A stretch of DNA of 64,000 nucleotides from Cheiracanthium punctorium (taxonomy: Eukaryota > Arthropoda > Arachnida > Araneae > Cheiracanthiidae). Under the pieces are notes generated by a model. That model ran no database searches, was not told the DNA's origin, and saw only the letters and a program-made list of their open reading frames with translations. Of this stretch, positions 34,189 through 45,768 are shown one piece after another (position 1 is the stretch's first letter; every line of letters begins with the position of its first letter). A program made the translations under genes and the position numbers. The stretch is taken from the NCBI GenBank assembly GCA_038373885.1, contig JAWZYV010002500.1, positions 1,047,728 through 1,111,727 on the forward strand, in the 5' to 3' direction.

Positions 34189-36274
34189 CTAGCTGAAGTA
34201 CCCGTTCTTCGCACGGGAATGAATGGACTTTTTGATATTACGATTTGTGATGAATACTATTCATTGTAATAAACAGATATAGCAAAATGGATATCGCGTT
34301 ATATTGTGTCCAATAATCATGCATACCGAATTTCAAGGCAATCGTTTGTACGGTGCAGAAGTCCATGCGGCGTAGCGCAATCTAGTGACGAGTTTTAGCA
34401 AAACGGATACGGCGAAAATATTCTTCGCATTCAGATATCGATGTATACGAATTTTCATGACGATCGGCTGGACAGTCCTGAAGTTCATCTATTGACGCGA
34501 CATCTAGTGTCAAGTTATAGGAAAATGGATACCGCCAAACTCTTCCCCGTGTTCAAATATCTATGTATACCTATTTTCATAGCGATCATTTGCACAGTCA
34601 AGAAGTGATACACTGCAGGGCCATCTAGTGATTAATTAAAGTAATGATAAGCACCGTCTACAGCGCCGTCAAGTGGCGAGTTATAGCAAAATGGATAACG
34701 CCAAAATATTCTCATTGTTCAAATAGCTATGTATACTGATTTTCATAGCGACCGTTTGAATGGTCAAGAATTTGGCCTGCTGCAGGGTCATCTAGTGGCG
34801 AGTTAAAATAATAATGCATTGCAGTGTCATCTAGTGGTGAGTAACATCAAAAGGAACGCAGTTAGAATATATTCTTCGTGCTCAAATGTGTAAGTATAAA
34901 AAATTTTATGCCGATCGGTCGAACGGTATAGAAGTTGATGCGTTGCAGCGCCATTTAGCGGCAAGTTACAGCAAAATGGATAGTGAAAAATATTCTCCGT
35001 GTTCTAATATTCGCGTGTACCAAATTTCATCGAAATCGGTTGGACGATATTCGCATAGCAAACGGCTAAATGGAATAGAATTCGACGTTGTGCTGCGGCA
35101 CCAAGTGGCAAGTTAGAGGAAAACGGATAGCATAAAAACCTTCTCCATGATAAAAGACTTAGGTGAACCAAATTTCATGGTGATTGGTCAAACGGTGCTG
35201 GAGTTTTTCAACCTCATACACACGTACCAACATTCATTTTTATCTATAACCAGTGTCATTATATATACCAGTCTCAAATAAAATCCAGTTTCAAATCTAA
35301 GCCTCGCCAAAGTGCCAACATACGCCATTTTGCAAGAGTTTTTTCAGGGAATCATTCGAAGCATTGACTTAGCAGCAATCAATATGGGAAATGGTTCGAC
35401 CGCCAAAAAGTAAAGCACGCATTTATTTGAAAAGTGGAATCCCTTAATACAGCCGAATTTTTTAAAATTATCAACTATAACGTGTTTTATTCATCGTTAC
35501 TCCGATGTACTAAATGAGAAGATTTCAATTTTCTGAAATTTGGCGGAATTCCCCCAACTTAAATCAATGTACTCAATTGGCGAGAATTCTGAAGATAGAT
35601 CGCTTGAAATCCCTTAATAACTGCATTATTTCTTCACGGATCATTAAAATTTAACGCTGTATTCTAATAAAACCTTTGCACTTGTTTTCAAAAATCTATT
35701 TCCTTAAGCTCTCAATAAATTGCGCCAAGCCGAAAACTGTGCAAACCGCTAGAACTCACTTTCTGGGCATTTGAGCCATTTTATTTTTTCTCCAAACTAA
35801 AAAATTTTACATATTAGCCTCGGAAATCTTCAATTCTTATTGTTTTGCGTATAAAAAATATCATTCCTGCTCTGATTTCCCATGCACACGATATTACAAT
35901 AAAAAAATAATAATCTTACAAATATAAACTAAGAAAAAAAAATCATTATTATTCTTTTATTTTTACTTTGAGAATTTAAAACATTTTATTCGGCAAAATC
36001 GCCACACATGGCAACCACGATGCTTATTTCAGACTTTTTTGACTACAGGGGTTACAATTACGGAAGCTTTTTGCGTGGGGAACATAAAAAATCTCTTAAA
36101 TTACGGGAACGGGTGGAATTTCAAAGTTTTAAAGTGGACTATGATTTATTCTATATTTTTTTACATATCTGTGCAAAATTTCAGGCTGAGAGATCGATTT
36201 TTGTGAATTTGTATACGAATCAAATCAACAAACAAACAAACAAACAAACAGAATTTCATTTTTATTTATAAGGA
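34189..36274 (-). mobile_element. Complete non-autonomous Helitron (D), 2,086 bp
   Basis: On the minus strand it begins A|TCCTTATAAATAAAAATG (36274 downward) and ends CTAG|T (34192-34189), eight bases after a hairpin with 5-bp stems (CCCGT/ACGGG, 34201-34217). This is the full Helitron terminal signature. Copies F (907) and G (2622) are its 5' portions in opposite orientation. The interior holds a minisatellite and no protein gene; the plus-strand frame at 36008-36271 is antisense repeat sequence. Confidence 0.9.
34281..35200. repeat. Minisatellite inside Helitron D, about seven units
   Basis: AGCAAAATGGATA-like unit starts occur at 34281, 34397, 34519, 34685, 34845, 34970 and 35117. Each unit also carries a TTCAAATATCTATGTATAC-like and a GCGCCATCTAGTGGCGAGTT-like phrase. 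The spacing is 116-164 bp; longer units have an extra partial copy. Confidence 0.8.
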
Positions 36275-37144
36275 TAAATATATATATAAATAAACCTGTA
36301 ATAATTCTGGTAAAACAAGGACTTAAATTTAAATATAGAGAATCTGAGTTTTGCAGCGAACTTTTATGGCTAATGTAAGTTATAAACCAAAATATTTCTG
36401 AATTTACAACAAAAAGAACAAAAAAAAATAAGTTTTTATTACTTTATTTTGAGGGTAATAGACAACAAAAATCGACTAGCAGAAAACATTTATTAAAAAG
36501 TTTTCTTGGTTATTCATTAATAGCATCGACAGATGGAAAGAAAACAATTACACCATCCTTTACGAGTCTCCCTGATTAGCTGAATTTGAAGAACGTGAGT
36601 TTTGCTGCAAAGCAGTTGTTGGTTAATGTGAGTTATGCATCAAAACGAGATTTTCAGTATCGTTTTCAGCCTTAACGTGTTCATTATGGTCTAAATCACT
36701 ATTGCAGTGCGATTTGCCTTAAAAAGACGAACGCTGTGATATGAAGTACCTTAAAAAGTGGACGTGACTTTTTCATCTACACCCTTTATTTACTTTTAAT
36801 TGATTGTTTAATATATGTTGAAATACACATCCTCAAAAAAAGTTGCTATATTCAAAATGTATCTACATATTCAAAGACCAAAAACCTGATGAATTAAAAC
36901 TTTGGCTTCAAATATAAATCTACTTATAAATATGTGAAGGAAAATTGTTGTACCCCTTTTACAGCACACTGTGCAAATGGAGGGGTGTGAGATTTATCAT
37001 AGTTATTCATACGGAGAAGGCTGTGCAAATGATAAAATTTATGTAGAATATGTTCATGCACCGTAAAAAAATTAGACAGGTAAATTGGCACGCAATATTC
37101 TGCGCCAAGTTGGGTGATGCTTTCATCATTTCTTCAATTTTGAA
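36275..37144. other. AT-rich sequence, no gene seen
   Basis: No feature recognised. Confidence 0.45.
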
Positions 37145-37438
37145 AAAGTGGTTGCCGCTTATTCCAGTCACATCGGGACGGATTGTGATTGACCGGAATA
37201 ACAGAAATCCGAAATAAACGGCGGAACCAAAGTAAAAGTAAACATTTTTTAAAAATCCATAAATAAAATCAAAATATGTGAACTTAGTCAACATTTTAAG
37301 GTATGCACTTATTTATTTAAGAAGTGAAAATATATATTTTATTTTTTTTAATGGTTATAATGTTCTGTTCATACCGATTTTCACCGGAATAAGAAGCTCA
37401 CCGATTAAACTACCCACTGAAATAAGCGGCGATCACTG
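37145..37438. mobile_element. Small TIR element, mariner/pogo-type, tentative
   Basis: AGTGGTTGCCGCTTATTCCAG (37146) is inverted as CTGAAATAAGCGGCGATCACTG (ending 37438), followed by TA. The left TA is not preserved. The interior encodes nothing recognisable. Confidence 0.5.
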
Positions 37439-38409
37439 TAACAACATTAAGTTAAAACAATACTATATTGTTATAGTATTACAACAAAATTTGAAAAAAA
37501 AGTGAAATTATTCCCCAGTTTGGTGAAACACAAATATGACTAAAATGTACTTCAGCCCTCTTCTTAACGACTTTTTTACATGGGCGGTAAGTGTGCCAGA
37601 TATTGTAAATTCCTTGTTATACAGCTGTGGAAAAACTAACCGAACAGGGCAGGGCGCACTTCCAGCGAAACTCCACAGAAACGCGCAAATTTGGCAATTT
37701 GTTGACAATCGCCACGCAGTAGGCTAAGGAACCTTTTCACCGAAAATATTATTGAAATACCTCAGCAATTAATAGGAGATTAAAATAATTTTATTAGTAA
37801 AGTGTATGGAAATATTTTCGAAAACATACTCTGGGATAACATATTAATGTCAGTTATTTTATATACTAAAAATGATTATTATACTTTTATCAATACTGGC
37901 TTAATCGAATTCCTGGTGAACAGAGAACATATCACCATGGCTATGATAAAATAATTTGCTATTGTGACAATGAAATCAATAACTATCCAGTATAGTTTTT
38001 GAATTCTTTGACTATTAGTGGTTTGAGTTTTTCCGGTTAGCCGGGAGCAAGTGAAAAATTGCCAAATAATTGTGACCTGCGCCAAATGCTTACAAACCTA
38101 ACCTAATTCCCAGTGCATAGTTGTTTGTCCTCATTTCCATTTTTCTTTTAATTTTAATTTAATTTCGTATTTTAATTCCAAAACCTGCTTTAAATAAATA
38201 TTTATTAAGCAGAAACTTATCTAAAACAGAAATACATTGTTTGTTTCAAGAATTCCCCGTCCGTTAAATAAAGCTTCAATACAGAACATTATTCTTTTTA
38301 TAATATGAATATCATAAAGTATACGGCAGGTAATTACTGCATATTATATTTCACAAAAGCGCCTAAATTACAAGTTCCAAAATAAAGTTGAGTCACAAAT
38401 AACATCATG
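37439..38409. other. No gene supported
   Basis: A GC-richer patch at 37610-37730 with open frames on both strands has no recognisable product. Confidence 0.4.
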
Positions 38410-38820
38410 AAGCCCATATCAAGGAATTACGGGAAATTAAATTCCGCTGAAAACTAAATCATGAGCTTCGTCACAAATTCCCAAGTTCACTGTTTAAGGA
38501 ACATGTAATTCTGATACTTATAAATTAAAGAAATAATAAGTTAAACAGAAATGTAGTTCATATTTAATTAATGTTCCGGCGTTAAGAGTTACCTCACATT
38601 TATGACAGGAAGAAATATTTACTAGCTAAGGTGAAAATTTATTCGAACTCTGAAAGTTTCCTTTGAAGAGTTGGGTAATATATGCAACAATTCTTCTTTC
38701 ATTTAACCTCAGACGTAAGTCAGATGAGCTGAAAGGTAATCAAACTTTGTAATCTAGAGATTATTAGATTTAAAAGGCGTTTTTATATAACAGCTCAAAA
38801 ATGTGATTCGAGTTTTCAAG
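38410..38820 (+). repeat. Repeat family V, copy 1, with conserved GTAAGT
   Basis: It matches 52510-52920 and in part 54540-54800: ATTAAATTCCGCTGAAAACT, TTATGACAGGAAG, GTGAAAATTTATTC, ACAGCTCAAAAATGTGATT. A GTAAGT donor-like sequence at 38715-38720 sits at the same aligned place in all three copies. Confidence 0.6.
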
Positions 38821-38907
38821 ATTACAATTGATAACAAACTTTAATACAATTTTAAAACTTTAGAAAGTATAAATGTATTTAGTCTTGAATTCGTATATTT
38901 CATAAAA

Positions 38908-39165
38908 TAGTAGCTTCGTACTCGTTCTTCTCTCGGAAAGAATAAAATACTTTTCTTACTGATTGAATATAATTGAATTATTGCGACGAAATTCTTAGCC
39001 TCGTACCATAAACTTTGCTTAATAAATACTAACTTGCGACGGTATGTATTGCAATTGCAAAATAATGACACAAAAACTATCTCAGCGATATTTTCAACCA
39101 AAAAATAAGAATAAAGAAAAAAGCATTTTACAAAAAAAATCTATTCCATTTCAAAATGTCTTATT
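38908..39165 (-). mobile_element. Decayed Helitron end related to E
   Basis: AGTAGCTTCGTACTCGTTCT, then TCTCGG, is a degenerate form of the CTAG-plus-hairpin end of E. TTTCAAAATGTCTTATTTC near 39148 matches E near 30427. The 5' end was not found; a (CA)n run lies at 39255-39272. Confidence 0.45.
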
Positions 39166-39327
39166 TCTGAAGGAAAAACATTTGTATTTTAGAGTAAACT
39201 TAAAATACACACATATTATAAAAAGTAAACGCTGAATACATACACATAGAAACAAACACACACACACACACATACAAGTACATAAATATGTTCGTTTTCA
39301 TTTATGTAGATTTCATTTCAACTATCA

Positions 39328-39899
39328 GATTGTAACGAAAGTTCTCCGCCAAATCTGCTTGTGTCAGCTCATGCGGCACCCAGCGATTGAACTTAAACAT
39401 CAAGTTCATGTGATGCATAGCATGACTAATGGGAATGACATTAATGTCAAACTCTTTACCTAGCTCTCAAGTGGTTAAATACTGATCTTCTTCCACAAGT
39501 TCTCGCAGGGGGCCCTCATCAACATCAGTAGGCCGGCCAGAGAGAACGCTCAGCTCCTTAAATGTCATAGGCCCTGTTTTAATAACTTTCAGTTCCAAAC
39601 CTTCACAATGCCATATGATACAACAGTAAAATTTAAATTACACACATAATTCTTTGACAGTCTGTAGCTGACTTTTGCAACAGAACTGGAAGTAAATGAT
39701 GGTTCTAATCCAGTAACGTGATAACTCCATTTCAGATACCTCGTCCTTAATGATAACGATATTTTTTAACAACACAGTGTTCTAAAGCAAGTCTCTTTCT
39801 GTCGAATGACAAAAGTTATTTGACAAAATACGAGCAAAGAAACCAACTTGAACTGTTTGCAGACGATATTTGTGATGGCGGGAAACTTTCGTTACAACC
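39328..39899 (-). mobile_element. Mariner deletion derivative, 572 bp with both TIRs
   Basis: The TIRs are GATTGTAACGAAAGTTCTCC (39328) and, inverted, GGTTGTAACGAAAGTTTCCC (ending 39899), followed by TA on the right; the left TA has become CA. It holds only the N-terminal part of a transposase on the minus strand (next entry). Confidence 0.85.
39340..39730 (-). pseudogene. Mariner transposase, N-terminal DNA-binding half
   Basis: A single minus-strand frame starting at ATG 39730 reads MELSRYWIRTIIYFQFCCKS..., then MTFKELSVLSGRPTDVDEGP, then FNRWVPHELTQADLAENFRY. SGRP...D and WVPHEL are hallmarks of the helix-turn-helix region and linker of mariner transposases. Two in-frame stops (after KELCV and after QYLTT) kill it. 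The reading frame runs into the 3' TIR right after WVPHEL, so the whole DDD catalytic domain (about 200 residues) is missing. It is a fossil internal-deletion element, not active. Confidence 0.85.
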
Positions 39900-39904
39900 T
39901 AATA

Positions 39905-40419
39905 TTAAAATATAAATAAGAAGTTGTTAGTTTATACCTAAAATCATTAATTCTGGTGCCACAGTCATTGTTTTAGACTACACTTGTATATTCAACGTCA
40001 CATAACACCTCAAAGCTTTAGTTAACGTTAAATATAAGGAATCAATGTACGTTTCCAAATAAAAAGTACCTACCGTTGAATTTGTCTTAAACATATCCTT
40101 TATTAAATGGATAAATCTCTAAAGGGTAGATGTTTTCTATCCTAGTGAATTTTGGATGCTAAATATCTTCTTTAGCGGAAACATGATTTAAACTCTTGAC
40201 ATTTCATTTGATCAGGTTTTACTGCAAATAGAACAGACCTAAAACATTTTTGGATAATTTAATGGCATATCGAATAAACCCAGCTAATTCAAATCATTCG
40301 AAATTAGTCAAAAATATAGTCAGTGCATAACTTTACAATTTTGGCGTTAAAATATAAGTATTTAAGTATTTAAGAGCATAAAATCTTTATATATCTATAT
40401 ATATACATATTTATTTATT
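39905..40419. other. AT-rich sequence, no gene seen
   Basis: No feature recognised. Confidence 0.45.
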
Positions 40420-41139
40420 TACAGGGTGTCACAAAAAAGATGGTAGCATGCTTTAAATCTTTACCTATTGAAGCTGAGTGAGTAATGTAAATTGAAAAAA
40501 TTATGTTCGAAATAAGGCAGAAAAAATGCTACGTTAAAAAAACATACCTCTTGTTAATTTTCAAAAAGTTACTCTTTCGAAATTTGTATACGACCCCCCC
40601 CACTAAAAAAAAAATCCCGATCAGTAAAGTATGCCTCATACACCAATGTGATGATGTTCAAAATTTCACCCTTTCATCAGAAAACGTCTTAGAGAAATCT
40701 TCAAACAAAGGATGATTAGGGTCTGTACAGGAATTTGGATATGAACGTTTAATGCTAGAGTGTAAAAATTATTTTCTTTCGTAATTTCTACACGACCCCT
40801 GAAACGCGATCATTTGACGTGATTTTTTTTCTTTCGAGAGTCATTGAAAAGTGGTTGAAGTCAGCATACATTCATCTTCATATATCTGACACTTTTTAGG
40901 ATACAATTATAAAATTTGCACATCACCTCATTAGTGCATAGAACACATTTAACTAACTGAAAACATTTTTGTACGGTATCCGAATACAAATTAAAAAGTG
41001 TAACTTTTTGGAAATTTACAGGAGGATTTTCATCTTAACCTAATGTTTTTCATATTTTATTTTGAAGTTTTTTAAATTTATATTCCCATTTATCTCAAAT
41101 GGATAAAGAATCAAAGGGATTTACCTCCATTTTTGGGAC

Positions 41140-41147
<8 letters not shown>
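40420..41147. mobile_element. TIR element with CAGGGTGTC ends and TA target
   Basis: TA|CAGGGTGTCACAAAAAA (40422) is mirrored by TTTTTGGGACACCCTA|TA (41145). The element is 724 bp, with TA on both sides and a TIR of about 17 bp with mismatches. Tc1/mariner-type by target; no transposase motif was found in its AT-rich interior. Confidence 0.6.
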
Positions 41148-41176
<29 letters not shown>

Positions 41177-41177
41177 T
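41148..41177. repeat. (TA)n microsatellite, target of Helitron A
   Basis: About 15 TA units directly abut the CTAG end of Helitron A. Confidence 0.9.
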
Positions 41178-41429
41178 AGCTGACCCGGCAAACGTTGTTT
41201 TGCCATATAAATTATTCCTAGGATTATTTTAGTAGAAAGAAATGACTAACTTATTGTAAGTGTGTGAGGATGTGGTATATGAGTGGAAGAGGCATGGAGC
41301 GCTGTGAACAATGCTGAAATATAAAAATAACACAATACCAAACATTTATATTTTTTATTCATTGTAATTTATTCTTTACATTTATATATATCGCTAATTA
41401 CAATAATTTTACTAAAAAATAATATCAAT

Positions 41430-41613
41430 CCCTTAACGGAATACAGTGAACAATATTTTTAGCTAACACAAACAAACTGCATGGTTTGCCCACTCGAGAT
41501 CATGCCACGTATAATTGTCCGTGTGAAAAACATGGCGTGCTCAAATCTAAGCCACAAACAAACATAGTTTGGCCTTGAGACTTATTCATAGTCATTCCAT
41601 AAAAAATTTTGTC
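41430..41613 (-). pseudogene. RepHel C-terminal remnant in Helitron A
   Basis: The minus strand encodes a relic of the last 50-60 residues of the helicase ([24 protein letters not shown] and SRVGKP motifs), collinear with the C-terminal end of the Helitron C gene. About 13 bp are missing near the C-terminus (41448) relative to C, and upstream the frame is cut by the deletion junction. Confidence 0.8.
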
Positions 41614-41804
41614 CAAAAAAAAAAAATAATAATAAAAGGATGAAAATCTGAAACATTTTCAGATTTTAAATACGCACTATAGCGCTATATATTAAAATCG
41701 TATCATAATTTATGCGTCGTCCCTATTTTTCTCTCATATTCCATTCAGTTGGAAAGTGTATATTATTCATGACTGTGCTGTATTTTTTTTTCTTGTTTCG
41801 TAAA

Positions 41805-42790
41805 ACCCATCTTTGGAATCGAAATCTATCTTAAAATCGTCTACTAAAACTATTTTACAATATTCGCCAAGTATATTACAACTACACTTCATCGTTCTAT
41901 ATATATTGTTTCGAATGCGGATCATAATACATGCGTATACCATGTATGTCTTTCTTGGGTTGATTCCTACTTTAACGCCTCGACTCTCGCCAAGGCGGCG
42001 ATTATTATTAAACATATGCAGTTACAATGACGATTTTTTGCATTTATGTGGCAATCATAATTTAGAATTAAAATGGCGATTTGGAACAACATGTAAGCAC
42101 AGCATGCCGTTACATTTTTATTTATTTTGGATTGCCAATTAATGTAGTTGTAATAATAAAGTGTCTTCAAATTCCTTAACTGGTGCGTTTATCGCTAATT
42201 TTTTTACTTTTAGTTTTCATCTAGTTCTTTTGGGAGCGCCGAAACGGTACGTACGTATTATGCCGGCGGTCACTTCCGCCAAACTACTTTTTCGTCAAAT
42301 TTGCTGGCAAACTATTGCCAATCGTATTCCAAACCATCAACAATTTCATGTGCCCGGCATTTATCTTGGTGAAAATTGCTTGTCTTGGAGGACCGCTGGG
42401 ATAATACGTAAGTACCGTTGAAACTTGTGCATTACTCCCAGAGACCCATGACTGCAAAGCTCCCCAAAGTACGGGGATTTTTTCGGTTGGCGAGAGTGGG
42501 GGGCGTTAAAATAGGAATCAACTCTTTCTTGTACCATAAAACACATCTTTGGAATCGAAATCTACCTTAAAATCGCCTACTGAAACTGCTTTACAATCTT
42601 CGCCAGGCATATTCCTCCTATAGGCATATTCCAACTATGCCGCAAAGACATGAAATGGGAATTATAATCCATGAGTGTACAGTGTTTTCCTTTCTTGTTC
42701 CACAAAGCACTTCTTCAGAATAGAAATCAATATTAAAATCGCCTAATAAAACTGTGTTACAATATACGCCAGGCGTTTTCTAACTATACT
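41805..42790. repeat. Three internal repeat units in Helitron A 5' region
   Basis: ATCTTTGGAATCGAAATCTA..AAAATCGCCTA..TTTTACAATCTTCGCCAGG-like units recur at about 41805, 42540 and 42712. The same triplet occurs in B (43726, 44410, 44592) and C (50817, 51594, 51777), so it belongs to the ancestral element. Confidence 0.8.
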
Positions 42791-43154
42791 CGAAATATAT
42801 TTATAATAAATTGTCACGTTTTGGCTCCCCATTTAGCGATCCATTATCAAAAATTGCAAATCCTTGTGCGACTTTCAACATTTTATTAACGCCCCCCCCC
42901 TCTCCACGTTATCTGGCAAACACATTTGAAAAGGGACTCGATGCGCTAATGCCTAGACAAAAATCCTGATTGAACTTATTAGCACTCTGGTGCTAAAAAT
43001 TTTGAGGTGGACCGCCCTTGTGACTTAGGGGTATGAAACAAAATCATATTCGCAGACCTAACGAATATACATATAAAATTTCTTTAAAATCGGTTGAGCC
43101 GTTTTGGAGGAGTATGGTAACTAACACTGTGACATGAGAATTTTATTTATTAGA

Positions 43155-43361
43155 TATACCCAATATGAGTTCAATCGAATGTACCGTTTAAACGCTAGAG
43201 CACTTTCAAGAATCCCCCCCCCATAAGCCATAATGTAAAACAAATCTTTGTAGTAGCCCAGTAGAAAAACTATAAGTTCTATACACATAAAAATCAATGT
43301 CGGTCTTACGATGGTGGTTTATAACATATATACCCAATTTGAGCTCAATCGAATGCCCCGT
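43155..43361. other. Link between Helitrons A and B
   Basis: It holds two copies of a TACCCAATWTGAGYTCAATCG phrase (about 43157 and 43328), followed by a CCCGTTTA/CCGTTTAA motif. Its origin is unclear; it may be a diverged part of B. Confidence 0.4.
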
Positions 43362-45045
43362 TTAGGAGCTATCGTGTTCACACACACACACACACACATA
43401 CAAACATACATCTCGTAAAAATAGCATAAATGAATTCAGAAGACCTCAAAACGTGTTAATACATCAAAATCTCGAAGTCGAATTTTTTCATGATTACAAT
43501 ACTTTCCTTACAGGGTACATGTTCGGAAAGAAAAAAGGATGAAAATCTGAAACACTTTCAGGTTTTAAATACACACTATAGTGCTATATATATATTATAT
43601 ATATATATTAAAATCGTATCATTAGTTATACGTTGTCCCTATTTTTCTTACTTATTCCATTAAGTTTCAAAAGTGTATCATTATTCATGACTGTGCTCTA
43701 TTTTTCTTGCTTGTTTCGTAAAACCCATCTTTGGAATCGAAATCTATCTTAAAATCGCCTACTAAAACTATTTTACAATCTTCGCCAAGTATATTACAAA
43801 TATACTTCATCGTTTTTTATATTGTTTCGAATGTGCATCATAATCCATGAATGTACCGGTTTGTCTTTCTTGGGTTGATTCCTACTTTAACGCCTCGACT
43901 CTCGCCAAGGTGGCGATCATTAAACATATGCAGTTACCATGACGATTTTTTGCATTAATTTGGCAATCGTAATTTAGAAATAAAATGGAATTTGGAACAA
44001 CATGTAAGTAAAGCATGCCGTTACATTTTTATTTATTTTGAATTGCCAATTAATGTAGTTTTAATAATTAAGTGTCTTCAGATTCCTTAAATGGTGCGTT
44101 TATCGCTAGTTTGTTTACTTTAGTTTTCATCTGGTTCTTTTGGGAGCGTTGAAACGGTACTTACCGTATCGTACAATCGTATTCCAAACCATCAACAATT
44201 TCTTGTGCCCGGCATTTATCTTGGTGAAAAATTGCTTGTCTTGCCGGACCGCCGGGATAATACGTAAGTACCGTTAACTCCCTTGCTTAACTTAACTTCG
44301 TAAACTTGTGCATAACTCCCAGAGACCCATGACTGCAAAGTACGGGGATTTTTTAGGTTGGCGAGAGTGGGCATGTTAAAATAGGAATCAACTCTTTCTT
44401 GTACCATAAAACGCATCTTTGGAATCGAAATCTATCTTAAAATCGCCTACTGAAAATGTTTTACAATCTTCGCCAGGCATATTCTTCCTGTAGGCATATT
44501 CCAACTATACCGCAAAGACATTTTAAATGCTGTTTGGAATGGGCATCCTAATCCATGAGTGTACCGTGTTTTCCTTTCTTGTTCCACAGAGAACTTCTTC
44601 GGAATAGAAATCTATATTAAAATCGCCTAATAAAACTCTTTTACAATATACGCTAGGCGTTTTCTAACTATACGCGAAATATATTTATAATAAATTGTCG
44701 CGTTTTGGCACCACATTTAGCGATCAATTATCAAAAATTGCAAACCTTGTGCGACTTTCAACATTTTATTAACTTCTCCCCCCCCTCTCCACATTATCTG
44801 GCAAACACATTTGAAAAGTGATTCGACACGCTAATGTCTACACAGAAATCCTGATTGAAATGAATAGCACTCTCGGGCTAAACATTTTGGGGTGGACCGC
44901 CCTTATGACTTAGGGGTATGAGACATAGTTAAAAACCTATTCTATGACCTAACGAATATACATAGAAAATTTCATTAAAATTGGTCGAGTGGTTTCGGAG
45001 GAGTTAGGTGACTAACACTGGGACAGGTGAATTTTATATATTAGA
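43362..45045 (-). mobile_element. Helitron B, 5' portion of family C
   Basis: On the minus strand the 5' end TCTAATATATAAAATTCACC is at 45045, directly against the CTAG end of C. 43362-45045 is collinear with 50487-52226. The Rep gene and the 3' end are lacking. It contains (CA)n at 43380-43397 and the three-unit repeat. Confidence 0.85.
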
Positions 45046-45742
45046 CTAGCTGACCCGGCAAACGTTGTTTTGTCATTGCCATATAAATTATTCCTAGGAT
45101 TATTTTAGTAGAAAGAAATGACTAACTTATTGTAAGTTTGTGAGGATGTGGTATATGAGTGGAAGAGGCACGGAGCTCTGTGAACGATGCTGTAATATAA
45201 AAATAACACAATACCAAACATTTGTATTTTTAATTCATTGTAATGTATTCTTTAAATTTATATATATATATCGCTAATTACAATAATTTTACAAAAAAAA
45301 TAAAATCAATCTCTTAACGGAATAGAGTGTACAATATTTTTTGTTACCCCACCTTTAGCTAACACAAACAAACTGGATGGTTTGCCCACTCGAGAGCATG
45401 CCACGTATAATTGTCCGTGTGAAAAACATGGTGTGCTCAAATCTAAGCCACAAACAGACATAGTTTGGCCTTGAGACTTATTGATAGTCATTGCAAATGC
45501 CAATCTTATTGGAAATTGAAGACGTTTAAATTGAATTGGCACATCCGTGGGTATAATAGGGATCCGTGGTAGTAACATATTTTCACCTCGAAATTTGCCA
45601 TTTAAAATGACGGCTTCGGCAACATTTTTCATTAGTTTTTTAATAACTAATCGCGTGCCGTTACACAGCCGTGGTGGGTTCAAATTACGGAGCAAAATAA
45701 CCGGAGATCCAACCTTCAGTTGTAAGTTATGCGGCGGCATGC

Positions 45743-45768
45743 CTGGCAAATCTAATGAGATTTGCCAG
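45743..45768. repeat. 11-bp perfect hairpin at an insertion in RepHel
   Basis: CTGGCAAATCT (45743-45753) and AGATTTGCCAG (45758-45768) with a 4-bp loop. One arm is native coding sequence (DLPG region) and the other lies in the 20 extra bases that shift the frame. Confidence 0.9.

Larger units (their letters stand above)
41178..43154 (-). mobile_element. Helitron A, internal-deletion derivative of family C
   Basis: On the minus strand it starts TCTAATAAATAAAATTCTC (43154) and ends CTAG|T (41181-41178), with a perfect 6-bp-stem hairpin GGCAAA/TTTGCC (41189-41206). 41178-41613 matches 45046-45497 of Helitron C (3' end plus helicase C-terminus), and 41630-43154 matches 50645-52226 (5' region). 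The Rep and most of the helicase are deleted at an A-rich junction (41619-41634). Confidence 0.9.

Noticed and set aside
34281..35200. CRISPR-like array
   Set aside because: Units are adjacent and imperfect without unique spacers, inside a Helitron of a eukaryotic genome.
41813..42142. 109-codon plus-strand frame
   Set aside because: It lies in the 5' repeat region of Helitron A and is not preserved in frame in B or C.
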